DNA from: Ananas comosus
Lineage: Eukaryota; Streptophyta; Magnoliopsida; Poales; Bromeliaceae
NCBI RefSeq assembly: GCF_001540865.1
Contig: NC_033635.1
Coordinates: 3,678,231-3,742,230, forward strand
Direction: 5' to 3'
DNA: 64,000 bases
Positions 46,508-58,262 of this stretch are shown in pieces. The notes beneath the pieces were generated by a model. That model ran no database searches and was not told the DNA's origin. It saw only the letters and a program-made list of their open reading frames with translations. Each line of letters starts with the position of its first letter. Within the stretch, counting starts at the first letter, position 1. Both the position numbers and the translations under genes were made by a program.

Positions 46508-47024
46508 GTGCTGTGCTTTTATGAACATCCCTTATGCTCATGATAGAACATTCGTACCGATGATTAATATCGTAAAATATAATCTAAAAGATTTAAGATA
46601 CAAACTAACTAAAATTTGTCTTTTTGACATTGTCTACATTATGAAATGCACCTTAAAGTCGGTAATTTTAATGGCCAAAATGAATTATTTTGGCATTCAA
46701 CAGTGTAAAGCAATTAAAATCAGTGAAATTTTAGTCGATAGTATTTTTTCATTGTTTAGATTTAGATCAATAAGCTAACGCTTATAACTCACTCTTAAGT
46801 TGAAAACTATATTTTCTACTTCCACAAAGCTGTTCAATATTAAACATTTTATTCTTTGACCCGTCATTTTTAAAATTGATCATCCATATCATTAAGAATA
46901 AGTACTTGGAACATGTAGAAATTGACTTTTTGCATTTTTTTTTCCTCTCAAATTTATTCTCTGGAGTAGCAAAAGATCACAGAATCAATGGTGAAAATTA
47001 AACAACCTGAAAAACCCTAGCATT
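45781..47024. other. ERV1 3' flank, no further gene seen
   Basis: Contains the ERV1 3' UTR, a CT run followed by a long poly-T (46459-46504) and AT-rich sequence. No coding sequence is supported. Confidence 0.5.
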
Positions 47025-47278
47025 TGTTTGGTTGGGGGTTAGGGGTGGAATAACCCCTTAATCCCCCATATTATTTCCAAACATTCCAAAAATAGGTGGG
47101 GTTAACTAACCCAACCTCAAATGAGCTATTCTGGATTAGCTAATCCTATCTAACCTCACCAAATCCCAACCAAACACTATTTTCTATTCATAAGAACCCA
47201 CTATCTTTCTTATCCCACCTACTCCAACCAAACATTATTTTTTACTATCCTGAACTAACTCCAATCCTCAACCAAACA
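47025..47278. mobile_element. MITE with GTTTGGTTG ends
   Basis: The left end tgtttggttgggggttaggg pairs with the inverted right end tgtttggttgaggattgg. Inside are repeated ccaaccaaac phrases. A relative with the shared block aaggggtggaataacccctta lies at about 58010-58262. Non-coding; probably hAT- or PIF-related, but the family is not proven. Confidence 0.65.
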
Positions 47279-47933
47279 CAAAAATACTCTAATTCCACCT
47301 TAACCCTGAATTTAACTCTATCTTTGAAATAACTAATTTTTCTTAATTCCGAATGAAACGGTAGCTTAAGATCAAGAAAATATTGATTCGATATTTAAAA
47401 TCAACAATATATTCATTTTCTTCACCCATTGTTGCAACATGAAAGTGCTGTCCTATGACTCCTATCAGTCATACTTTTTTAGGATATTATATTAACTTAC
47501 AACAAAATTTATCTTATTTTAATAAAATGACTCAGCAATTTGTATACAGACAAGACATGCGTGTACAATTAATGTCTCATCTACCAATTATTGTATCACC
47601 CTTGAAAAAATAAAAAAGATGTGTCGATTTAAATGTTCGTGCATCCGGACAAGTAATTTTGTGGCCAAGCAGAGAAGATCTAAATCCTTTTTTTGAGTTT
47701 TCTCAAAATGTCTGATTTTGTCTGAAGAACACAGAACAGAGTTTAAGCTTGTTCCAAAATAACACCTACAACAAGAAAAGCTAAAAAACCATGAGCATTA
47801 TATGATCTCATCTTGCTTTACAGCTTAATAAGCCAAAAGACTTGCTCTAACTCTCACCCCTGTTAAAGATCGAAAAATGTACATCAATCCAGTTTCCGGT
47901 CAAAAGAAAACATAAGAAAAGATGGCCGTTATT

Positions 47934-50900
47934 TTAAGATTTTGCAGAGCCACCCTTGTTTTGCAAACTACATAATTCAACGCCATCAAGCGATCGGAAA
48001 GGCGGTCTCTGTCCAAACTTCAACAGATGCGCGGCTTCATAAACGGGTTGCAACTGCTGAATCAACTGAACATCTAGATATGCTTCACATGCGAAGCACC
48101 AGACTGACAAATCACTGTAAAAGATCAATTTAGTTAGAGAAATATATATGTACTAGTTCAACAATTAAAAACTAAAAACAAATTAATTCTTTTATAGAAA
48201 AGATTGCACGGTTTGTTGTACCTGAAGCTAAGAGCAAGACAGTGGCCAGTTTCTTGATGATGATTAAGCATATGTTTGTTGATAAAGCGGCTGCATAGGA
48301 CCTCTTTGCAGCTCAAGCATAGCCAGTTCTCAGCAGGATGGTGGCATCTGACGAGTACAGATATGCTTTCATGAGAGGAATAATAATAGGGTTTTACAGT
48401 CTCAAGGGTCAACCGCAAATAAAATTTTCAATTTTTGATTATTTATAGAAAATCTGTATCTTTTATCCAAAGCTGTAAATGAATTAACAGAATTTTACAA
48501 GTGTCACCAGCCCTCTAAAAATTCGTGTCATTGCACACGGGATAAAGTTCTTTAAAGACAGAATAATCCAGCCATAAATAACAACTCATCATTGCAGAAA
48601 AGAAAAATCGAGCAAATCAATATCAATGCTTAAAGATGTCTGACAATTAAATCAAACCAAAATTGAACAATCAATATCTCAAAGGGCTTGTTGTGAGAAC
48701 TTTCGTTATCAGATGAACAGCTGAGTAAAATTCTGACGGCAAAATACAGATATGCTGAATCAGAGATGAACTTAATTAGGTTTAACATATATAAGAAGAC
48801 AAAGCTGCAAGATATTTTGGAAAATTCAGATGTATACAAACATGTAAGGATGTCTTAGAAAGTAGATCAGAAAAGTGAAAACAAATGATAAGATTGGTCT
48901 ATTCAACTTTCAAATTCATTTCCAAGGCAATAAATGACTAAAAGTAGGTTCTTTATCTTCTGCAATAGCCATTGTCATACGTAGGGATATCACTTTGCAG
49001 GGTCAGGCGAAACCAGATTATGTCCAATTGAGGCTCAAGGTCTAATCCGCAGGATTGAACCCAGACCAGCCCCAACCAAACTCAAATAGCCTTGACCATA
49101 CATTACTCAGGTCCCCATTCCTTTTCCCTTCTTATTTTTTCCATGAAATTCCCACCCAGATTAAGCATAAATTTAAACAGAATGGCATAATTTGTGACGC
49201 GCCAGTCAAGCTGGTCAGCCCACAATGGCGGTTGCGTCCTTGGACAACATCCTTGGTTGCATGAGCTAACAAGGAGCAGCATATAGAAAGGATAAATGTT
49301 CCTGAATCAATAACAATCTTTCTTCAAAATAACAGAATAAGCCACCTTCTTTCCAAATATACTATATACCAATTAGAAATACTTCTAATACGTGCCAAAG
49401 AAATGTAGAAAGATGACTTAATTCTATGGCTATTTGTATAGTACCACGCAAGAAAACAATAAAGATAAAAGAAAGAAATCATATTACCTAGTTTTCATAA
49501 AATGTGGCAGGATTTTGATCAAGAAATGTTGATGAACTTTGCTTAAATAGTATCATACTTCTTTTAGGAGGATACAAGTAAAGTCGATGCTGAGACATGA
49601 TTAGACAATCCCCAATCCCCTTTTCACTGGTACTGGACAGGACTTGACACTTCTATTTCTTCCAAAGAATTCCACTTTAAAAGACACAATCTTACACTAT
49701 CATGTCCATATCCTCACCAAAACTATGCACCTTATACTGTATCACTTGTCTTTTGGCATTACTTTGATAATGTTAGCTACAATGCTTAGAATAACTGCAA
49801 CAAGAGCACATGATCCAGAATTCTAGCTTTAGCCACCAGCGAGTGGCAACCACTAATGAGTAAACAATACAGAAATTGGACAACACGGCTATTGAATCAC
49901 CAACATCTAGTTCTCCAACTTTGAACTCATCTATAATTTTTTCCATGAAGAACAAGGGCATGGCAGCATGAAGTTCAGGTAGGGGTTCTTCTCAAATAGA
50001 TTCAATGGTCATCACTGATATGTTTCTTCACAAAATGGTTATTCTGATAATTATAGACCGCCATCTAATATTGCACAAAAACAATAAATAATCACCTTTC
50101 TTCCAATTACACGCAATGCTTCTGAATTTCTTTTCCGATTTCGATGTACTCCATTACCAGATTCATGATCTATACCTCATCAAAATAGTGAAATCGGGAA
50201 AAATTCAAATTGCCTAACGGTGGCATGGCGTATAATGAAACTTAACCATGCTGAGGTTGCTATGTCGATTGCCTGATAAGAACTTCTGCTAAATGCAGTA
50301 AAAATTGAGCAAACGACAATCACATAGCCGGTTTAAAACTACATAAACTAAGTTTTTGTTATTTAACCTTATTGATTCTCATGAATCACATGATTAATTA
50401 AGCACGTGATTGTCATGTGCTCAATTTTAACCTCATTTCAGCAACAAGTCCTCACAGGCTACCGAAACAGCAAATTTGGGCTGGTAAAGTATTACAGTCT
50501 TAACCATGGCTATTAAAGTGGCAATACACACAGAGGTATCAAACATTTTCCATTTCAAGGAATAAAATTTACAAAGCTAGAAATATAAAGTAGATACAAC
50601 AAAGAATAGGAATTGCAGAAACTTCTCTCATGGGCTCATTAGACGCAAGCATCCATCATAGTAAGTTAGGATATTCCAGCTAAAAGATCGAAAGGGCAAA
50701 CGAAACACTAGAAATAACACTCCAATCTTCACAACGAATCTTTTGGTCCGCCTTATTCCGCATTGTTACTGTTCTTTTTTTTCCCATTCCAAACAAGAAT
50801 TCCATGTAGTCGAATGTATTAATAGGTGAACTTCTCAACCGATCTTGCAATGCAATCACGCCAAATACTAAAAGGCATCTTCTTTAGAAACATATAGGCA

Positions 50901-51418
50901 AAAAAAAAAAGGTTCTCATTTTTTTTTTTTTTCCTTTTTTCTCCTTCTGTTGCCAAAAAGCAAATCCACTATCCACCCTAACACTCTACTGCATAGAATT
51001 TGCTTTAAAAAAACATAAAAAATAAAAGATGACAACAATATTAAACAAGGATTTACTATCATTTTCCCTCTATTGCGTGACATCTACTTGGAGATCCAGT
51101 GCTCACAAAACGTCACAATTACCCAAACAAATTCGTTCTAAAAGAACAAACAAAAAAGGGGGAATTGATTCATAACCTGAAGCAAGGGGAATCGGGAGGA
51201 GGGATGTGGACCAGATCGGAGGCCAAGGAGGCGAGATGATCGCACGACGATCGAGCTTCGACCCATCCCGATTCGGCACCATACAGCTCCCCCAACTCTT
51301 CCTCCTCCTCCTCCTGAGATCGAGATTTTAGGGTTAGGGTTTCAAAACTGGAGGAGATGAGAAGTGTTAGGGTTTGATTACGTACGAATCGAGACGACGA
51401 CGTGCCCTCGTTCGCCAT
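47934..51418 (-). CDS. UBP-type zinc-finger (ZnF-UBP) protein
   Basis: Probably binds the free C-terminus of ubiquitin, as ZnF-UBP domains of HDAC6 and deubiquitinases do; no catalytic domain is present. On the minus strand the exons are 51418-51177, 48347-48222 and 48114-47934, together 549 nt and 182 residues, all GT-AG. The N-terminus has an acidic run ([14 protein letters not shown]). The zinc ligands are all present in order: SCDHL, then [31 protein letters not shown] and [10 protein letters not shown]. The C-terminal residues of about 140-182 are a helix-rich tail. ATG at 51416-51418 is the first in-frame ATG. Intron 1 is long (2.8 kb) and holds no recognisable gene. Short stand-alone ZnF-UBP proteins of this layout exist in plants; the biological role is unknown. 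Confidence 0.93.
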
Positions 51419-51654
51419 TAACGACAACGAACTGACGAAGTGCGCGGAGCTTCTGGGTTCAGAAATTAATAAGGATTTTTATTAGGGGTTTAAAAGTAAA
51501 GTTGAACAGTAATTGCACATATATACCTTACAGTTTTAAAATTATGAATTTTTTCGTTGGAGTTACAATTATCAAATACATTCATCTAAAATTTTTTTTA
51601 AAATAATTTATTATTTTGAGCAAACTTGTAAATTCCACCGTGAGAATCCTTTTA

Positions 51655-52181
51655 AACGCAATATGCAGAGAATAGGACTCAACGTTTTTTCGACAAATCT
51701 TTTAAGGAAGCTTCTTATTCTAGATAATCTTGTAAAAAGATGTTAGACTCGCAACACAACTTGTGTGTTGTGTGGAGTTGAAGAGAAAAATATGAACCAT
51801 CTATTTTTACGGTGTGTTTTTATTTGATTTCTTATAGTGATGTCCGTAGAGAATGCCAATAGTAGGGATTTGGATGGCGACGTGGTTTCTGTTTGGAATA
51901 GGTGGATGGTCGGGAATGGACAACGACCACCTCATGATAGTTTGGCTGGTTTAATAACTTGCTGCTCAGTTATTTGGCAGGTTAGGAACGATACGATCTT
52001 TCGCAACATCCGATCAAACCCCATGTTGTTAATCTCCAAGATGAAACTGTTGACGAACTCTTGGGAACAAGTCTTCTCTCGGTTAGCCGAGTCTAGTTTT
52101 TTATTTTTGTTGTCATGTGACTCATGTCATGTCGTGTTGTGTCGTATCTCATTGGAGGCCAAGAATATTTTACCGATATAG
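51655..52181 (+). pseudogene. LINE reverse-transcriptase tail (zf-RVT) remnant
   Basis: Read in frame, the segment gives LLRKLLILDNLVKRC, a stop, then a zf-RVT block CVLCGVEEKNMNHLFLRCVF and a stop. After a frameshift it continues DSLAGLITCCSVIWQVRN and the tail ISKMKLLTNSWEQ (to 52181). This order matches the end of plant L1-type LINE polyproteins. At least two stops and one frameshift show it is dead. It lies about 550 bp upstream of RPS29. Confidence 0.75.
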
Positions 52182-52610
52182 TTTAATTCATATATCCAAT
52201 GATCTAAAAGCAAAAAAAAAAATTTATCTGACTAATTAATACTAGTCAATTTATTGCTAATATTTAATATTTAATTATTTATTTTTAAAATATAATTTTT
52301 CAAATTATTTTTTAAAAAAAGATTAACATTTACTGTTAGAATAGAGACAATGATAATAAAAAAAATTATTAAAAAATACCTACTGAAATCCAACTTAACT
52401 GAACAGAAAAAAAATTATATATATTATTCAATTTTCTGCAAAAGTTTCAAAATATATTTAATAATTAAAACTTTTGGGGAGTCTCTCTGTAATTTTGATA
52501 GTTTAGTGATATGCGCGCAATTTACTTCTCAAAAGAGTAAAAACCGGATCCGATATAAAACGGATCCGTAACGATGACCCACTCGTCGTTTGGATCGGGT
52601 TAACTCCAAA

Positions 52611-52639
52611 TTAGGGTTTTTTTTGCTTCGCATATAAAT
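52611..52639 (+). promoter_or_regulatory. RPS29 core promoter: telo-box and TATA box
   Basis: ttagggttt (inverted telo-box) at 52611-52619 and tataaat at 52633-52639, about 100 bases before the start codon, with a pyrimidine-rich leader after it. Telo-boxes near the start are typical of plant ribosomal-protein genes. Confidence 0.65.
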
Positions 52640-52734
52640 GCGAACCGAACCCTTCCCTCCGCCGCACTTTCCTCATCCCCGAGAGTTCGATTCTAGGGTT
52701 TTCTCTACGATCCAGAGCGAGAATTTAGTGAAAG

Positions 52735-54872
52735 ATGGGGCACTCTAATGTATGGAACTCCCACCCTAAGAACTATGGCCCAGGATCTCGAGTTTGGTAA
52801 GTGAATCCTCGTCCCCAATCTTCTTTTCTATCGATTCATCGCCTAATTAATGTTCTTTTTTTCCCTGGATCTCGAGTTTGGTAAGTGAATCCTCGTCCCC
52901 AATCTTCTTTTCTATCGATTCATCGCCTAATTAATGTTCTTTTTTCTTTTCTTTTTTTTTTTTTTTCCTTTGGTGATTCTATATGATTTTAGAGTTAGGA
53001 ATCATTGGAAACGCGGTGAAGTTGCGAACTTGGAGATTTGTTAGGGCTTTGGGGTTGTTTGTGTGCTATATAGTTTATGCCTTTGAAATGTTTTATATTT
53101 TGTCTCTCGTGATGTTATATTTAGATAGAGCCATAGGTGATTAAGAACTTGCTTAAAAAAACCCCTTTTTTGGGATTTTTTTGGTTCCGATATCGGGTTC
53201 TCCTGCACCTGATAATGTTTCCTTAAATGAGATATCTCTTATTGCAAAGTTTTTTTTTTAAAAAAAACCTTTTGAAAAAAATCATCTGGTTCTTTGTTGG
53301 AGTTTTTTTTAAATATGGAATCTAAAGTCATTAAAAATCTTGTAAAAGGAAAAAGTGAATTTGATCAACTGGGATTTTATTTAATAAGGTTTTAGTATTG
53401 AGAAGCTAGCTGAACTATACATTTTTTCAGTTGAATTGTTTGGTTTAGTCTTTTGATTGTTAGAGTCTGCTTGGATGCGTGAATATCTTGTTTGGCGTAT
53501 ATCTTTTGTGTACTCGAGGGTCGTATGGTAATAAAGTTGATTTGGAGTGCAAATACCTATATCTGCAATTGCATAGTATATAGTGCACTCTTTGAAACCA
53601 ATAGAAAGAGGGAAGGAAAAAAGAGAAAAGAAAAGGAGTAAAAGAAACTGAATTTCTCTTCAGTTGTTTGGATGCACATAAAGAAAGAGATGATCTTTCT
53701 ATAATTTGTTTTCTCTCTCACAAAGTTAACAGGAAACATGCAAAAACATTTCTTTCCTACTTGTCTTTCTCTCCTTTTCTCTCCTTCAAAGAGGGAGCTA
53801 GCGAAGGAGGTGAATTTTGCATCAATGACTATTTTTAACTTTTTCTCTCGTTGATCTTGCGCCTTTTTTTTTCCTTTTTTTTTTTTTCTATTCTGCATGC
53901 AGCCGGGTTTGTGGGAACCCCCACGGAATGATTCGGAAGTATGGGCTTATGTGTTGCAGGCAGTGCTTCCGTAGCCATGCCAAGGATATTGGCTTTATTA
54001 AGGTAAATATCTAATGAACCTTTTTTATTCTGCTTATGTGTGGAGGTTACTTCTTTTTTACTGTGTGGATTATACGTGGTGGATATGAATCTTTAGCAAG
54101 ATCGAGTGCCCTCCGACAGTTGGTATGATGTTTTGAACTTGTTAAATTGTCTGCTGTTATAAATGGCCAGAAACCTTGATATTTTTGAACCTGACTAAAT
54201 CTGAAACTGAACTGTATCATCTGGAGTGGTTTTTTATCAGCTTTTTTAACTATATTGGATTCAATTTACGCCAATGATGTTTATGGCTTAGCAACCCTGC
54301 AAGTTTGTATGACTACTTGTAGATGAATGATTTTCAGGCAACAAGATTCTTTTTCACACTGATTTATCCATTTTTCGTGCCGTAATAGTTAACATATGTG
54401 GTGTCTATTAGAGTAAAAGGAGAGTAGCTAGTGCGAAACCGCAGTATTGTCCCAGTGCATCGGGTCTGCCCCCAATCTGGGTTTTGTGGAATCTCAGATG
54501 CGCAAAATTTGCTCTTGAACTTCCATTTTGTTCCTTAGTTATAATTGGACCAAATGATGAACTACTAACTGATCATGTTTTGTATCTCAATGGTCACGTG
54601 CACCATTTCAAAATTTAATATATGCTGTAGCTATCTCACTGGTGATATTATAGAACAAAGATATAAATGTTACCCTTGATAAGTATTGTGGCCTGGGCCA
54701 ATTAATCCTTTTGGAAATTTTAGATCAGTGCAAGTAGTAATCCTGCTGCTTTCAATCCTATATTACTTTTCCACTATTTTTCTGTCCTTTGCCTTGAAAT
54801 TTCCTTTTTAGCAGAGGTAATGTGAGCAAGAACTGAACTTTTATGGCTTTTTCTTTTTTATAGTACCGCTGA
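52735..54872 (+). CDS. 40S ribosomal protein S29 (uS14)
   Basis: Small-subunit zinc-binding ribosomal protein. Exons are 52735-52796, 53903-54002 and 54864-54872, together 171 nt and 56 residues, the exact family length, all GT-AG. The protein begins [20 protein letters not shown] and contains [19 protein letters not shown], supplying the zinc ligands (CxxC...CxxC), then [13 protein letters not shown]. The last exon encodes only YR and the stop. The exon 1 end and its donor are tandemly duplicated: use of the proximal donor (52797) gives the normal protein, while the distal copy (52881) would hit a stop at once. Introns 1 and 2 hold only T-rich sequence. Confidence 0.98.
52783..52946. repeat. 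84-bp tandem duplication covering the RPS29 exon 1 donor
   Basis: The unit starting ggatctcgagtttggtaagt occurs at 52783 and again at 52867. The two copies are identical to the poly-T tail, about 80 bases. Each contains the last 14 bases of exon 1 and a perfect gtaagt donor. Identity suggests a recent event or an assembly artefact. Confidence 0.93.
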
Positions 54873-57800
54873 GCATAGTTCGCGGTGATTACCATCAACT
54901 GGACATGTGGTTTAATGGGAAATCAAGAGTGGATTCGTCATCTTTCGGAAGATTGTCTACAATATTTAGCAATGCCATGTTAGTTTTCATTGACGTTTTA
55001 TATTTAATTATGTAATGGATCAAGTACCTGTAAGATGTGGTTGCAGAATCTAATTTCTTCGTGGTTTAGTGTCAATTGTGTCATGGATGAAAGTTTCACA
55101 TGTGCACCTTTCTTTTTCCTAGTGCTACTGCTGCCCGTTCCTTCATCCTTGATTTGTTTCGCCAATACTTTTTATTTGATTGTTGTTTAGGTAGTGCGGT
55201 CCAATCGTATTTAGATATCCTGTGTTGGATTTCATCATATTAATCTTAGTAACACCAATAAGTGATGTTGTTTTATACATCAACATGCCATTTTGGTGGG
55301 CCGCTATGAACCACACACTGCCCCCCTACTTAGTTGTTTTATACATCAACATGCCATTTTGGGCTGCTATGACACCCCCTGGCGAGTCGTATTTTGCTTG
55401 CTTTGATATTAATCACTTCTACTTCTCATGGTGGTACTATATCATTATTTCTTAAATTCTGTTTCTGCTGTTGATTCAAGTGTTCACGAATTTTCGATGC
55501 AGCCTCAGTCTTAGTTGTTATTGCAAACAGATTTTCAAAACAAATGCTTGACGTTAGATTTCATTGCTGGAGGTGTTGGAATTCAAATCAGTCAGTAATA
55601 TAAGGAAAGCTTCAGATATGTGAAACAAAGCTATTATTTTGCTTTCTTTTCTTATCTGAATTATACATGATTGTTATACGCGAGAGACAGATACGGAGAA
55701 AAGAAAAGAGGAGTTTGATTGAAGAAAAAAGAAAAGAGAAAGGGAAAAAAGGGAAAGGGAAAGAAACTGTTGAAATGAGACCATTTTTTCTATGGTTTAT
55801 TATTAAGTAAAACTAGGGAGATTGGAGGACCAATAAGCGTAAATGTTGCTGATGAATCAATTTTTATATGTTGCTTTTAATAATAGGTTTAGCTTTTTAA
55901 ACTTAAACCATGAAGCTTGGTAAAACACTAATTTTGAAAAGCTGAACTGTTCACTAGATAGTAGATATTCCAGGATAGAGTCTGATGCAGATGAATCATT
56001 GCTTATCTTGTAAACCTCTATTTTTTTTTTTTTTTTTTTTTTTTTGTTCTCTTTTCTCTCCTTTGATTGCTAAACTATAGTGTGATTCCCTTTTCTATGT
56101 ATCTATCCATCTCTGTTATTCTCACATTTTAATTAACAAATCAAATGTACAAATCTGTCAATTTGTCATTCATCAACAGGTGATGTTCTGATTCTCGAAT
56201 CTTCTTTCTTTAGCAACACATCTTGGATGTAGATGCTTAAAAAGATGCTCAATTAAACGGATAAAATATCGGCAAAAGTCACAAATTTGACCCAAAAAGA
56301 GAGAGGAACTAGTCAAGTGCGTGTTATTGCTCGTGTGTGGTGTCACTAAAAAGAAAAGGCTAATGTGATTATAGTTTCCGGATCGCAGAAACCCCCTCCG
56401 ACCTGTGATCGGGATCGCACATACCAATTTGTGTTGGGTTCTCGATTCAGAATACAAAAAAATGGCGAATTGGAATCATAGAGAAGCACCTCAATTTTCT
56501 AAATCTAAATCATATTTCAGAATAACGTTCCGACTATTCCATTCCAAGCAACATTAAATGTGATTATCTGGAAGGAGACTTGAAACCTACTAAAGAAACA
56601 CCTATCAACAACCTCCCTGAGTTAACCTCATCATAACATGTTTTCTTTTCTCTTAAGCTAATCTCAACATTGGTGTTGTCGACTCTTTTCCTTCCTTTTC
56701 TTTTTACGATTCTTTTATAGTAAATTGCACTACAAGCCCCTTAAACTTTTGCTTTTCGGTTTTTGATTTTGAAATCATGAGCTTTTAATATTTTAGTGCT
56801 GAACTTTTTAAAATTATTTCTTCTTAGTCCGCACATTAGAATAAAAACTATTTTCTGCACGTAGTTCATCTGACACGGTGGACACCGGAATTGTCGATAA
56901 ATGTATAAGTGTAGATAATAATTTATCGAGTAAGTAACGGTAAACACACAAAAGGACTAAAACAAAACTCTCATTAGAAGAGTGAGCTAGGGCCTCAAAC
57001 TTTTGAGCATAAACTTAGCAGAAAGAAGTTCAGGGACTTAGCAGTACAATCCAACCCATTTTTGGTAGATTGCTGTCCTGCTGAATGAAGAAGTCAGAAG
57101 CACTTTGAGATGCCACAGCTTTCCTACCATCCCTTCTGCACACTCTCATTTCACTATCAACTAGGGAAGAGTGGAGTGGGGTTTGTAGCCCATATCATAT
57201 CTTATCTTTGTCCATTGATTCCTCTTTCCCATAATAGTGAATGGAGTGTGCAGCAAAAAGGGGGTGCTTTCATAAACAGAGCCCAGGCAAAATCATGCTC
57301 CTTAAGCTAACACCCACTTTTGAGTGCTGGGCCATGTAAGGTACTTAGCTAGCAAACCTTCTCAGTGGGACATGACATAATTAGGATTGAATAGTAAGTC
57401 TCAAGTGAGAAATTTTCTTTTTCTTTTTAAAGGATGCATTTGGATTCACAAATCTCTCGATCCAACGTAACTCAAGTACAGTGATGTTTGAGTTTTTCTG
57501 AAGTGTGATTATTTTTTTACTGTTTGGTTTGATGTGACTTGCACAACCTGAAAGTTGAATTCAATCACTTTTTCTGTTTGTTTTGCTGTAACTTGATACT
57601 GGTGAAATTAGTTTTTTGAGTTTTATTATTTATTTTGATATAAGTAAGTGGATCCTATTACCTCCTAAGTATAATGGTAAACTTATCCATATAAAATCAA
57701 ACCTATTAAATAATTAAATTTCTCATTATTGTTTAAAAGTAATCTTAAATCCATTGCAAAGAAAAGTAACTCTAACCCATTCTAAAGAAAGTAGAGTTTA

Positions 57801-58009
57801 AGTTTTAATATTTAATAATTTTTTTAGAGAAAGATGAGTATGGTGGAACTTGAGTTCGATACTTTAGAGGGAGAACTTAAGAGTAGATAAAGTAGAGGTT
57901 GTAGCTTGCGTTATATTATATTTTTCAACTTACAATAAAACAAATATTAGAAATGATGGAACTTGAATTGCACCCCTTCACTTACACCAAAACAAACAGC
58001 TCCTTACCG
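54873..58009. other. RPS29 3' flank and intergenic DNA without recognised genes
   Basis: Contains the S29 3' UTR, a 66-bp tandem repeat, a long poly-T (56022-56045), and a possible MITE at about 57425-57995 with weak inverted ends. No protein-coding sequence is recognised on either strand. Confidence 0.5.
55267..55376. repeat. 66-bp direct repeat, about 1.7 copies
   Basis: The phrase gttgttttatacatcaacat followed by gccattttgg occurs at 55267 and again at 55333. Both copies are followed by a similar g(g)ctatga segment. Confidence 0.85.
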
Positions 58010-58262
58010 CTTGGATTGGGGATAAGGGGTGGAATAACCCCTTATTCCCTCTTTATACCCAAATGCTAATTTTTTATCCGAAAATAATAGTCTCGGGTAC
58101 CTGAAATAAACTGGTATAACTATTCTCACCAACACCTTCATTTTCTATATATAACTACTCACTATTTTTCTTATTCCATATTATCTATCCAAACGTTATT
58201 TTTCTTATTTCCGGAAACAATCCCAATTTTCATCCAAACGCTATTTTTCTTATCCCCATATT
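58010..58262. mobile_element. MITE related to the element at 47025
   Basis: Starts ttggattggggataaggggt and shares ggggtggaataacccctta with the 47025 copy. The right part repeats atccaaacg and cttatt phrases in the inverted sense. The ends are approximate. Confidence 0.5.

Noticed and set aside
51361..51398. A short intron in the ZnF-UBP first exon (gtacgt ... ctccag)
   Set aside because: It would be only 38 nt, too short for a plant intron, and the frame stays open through it.
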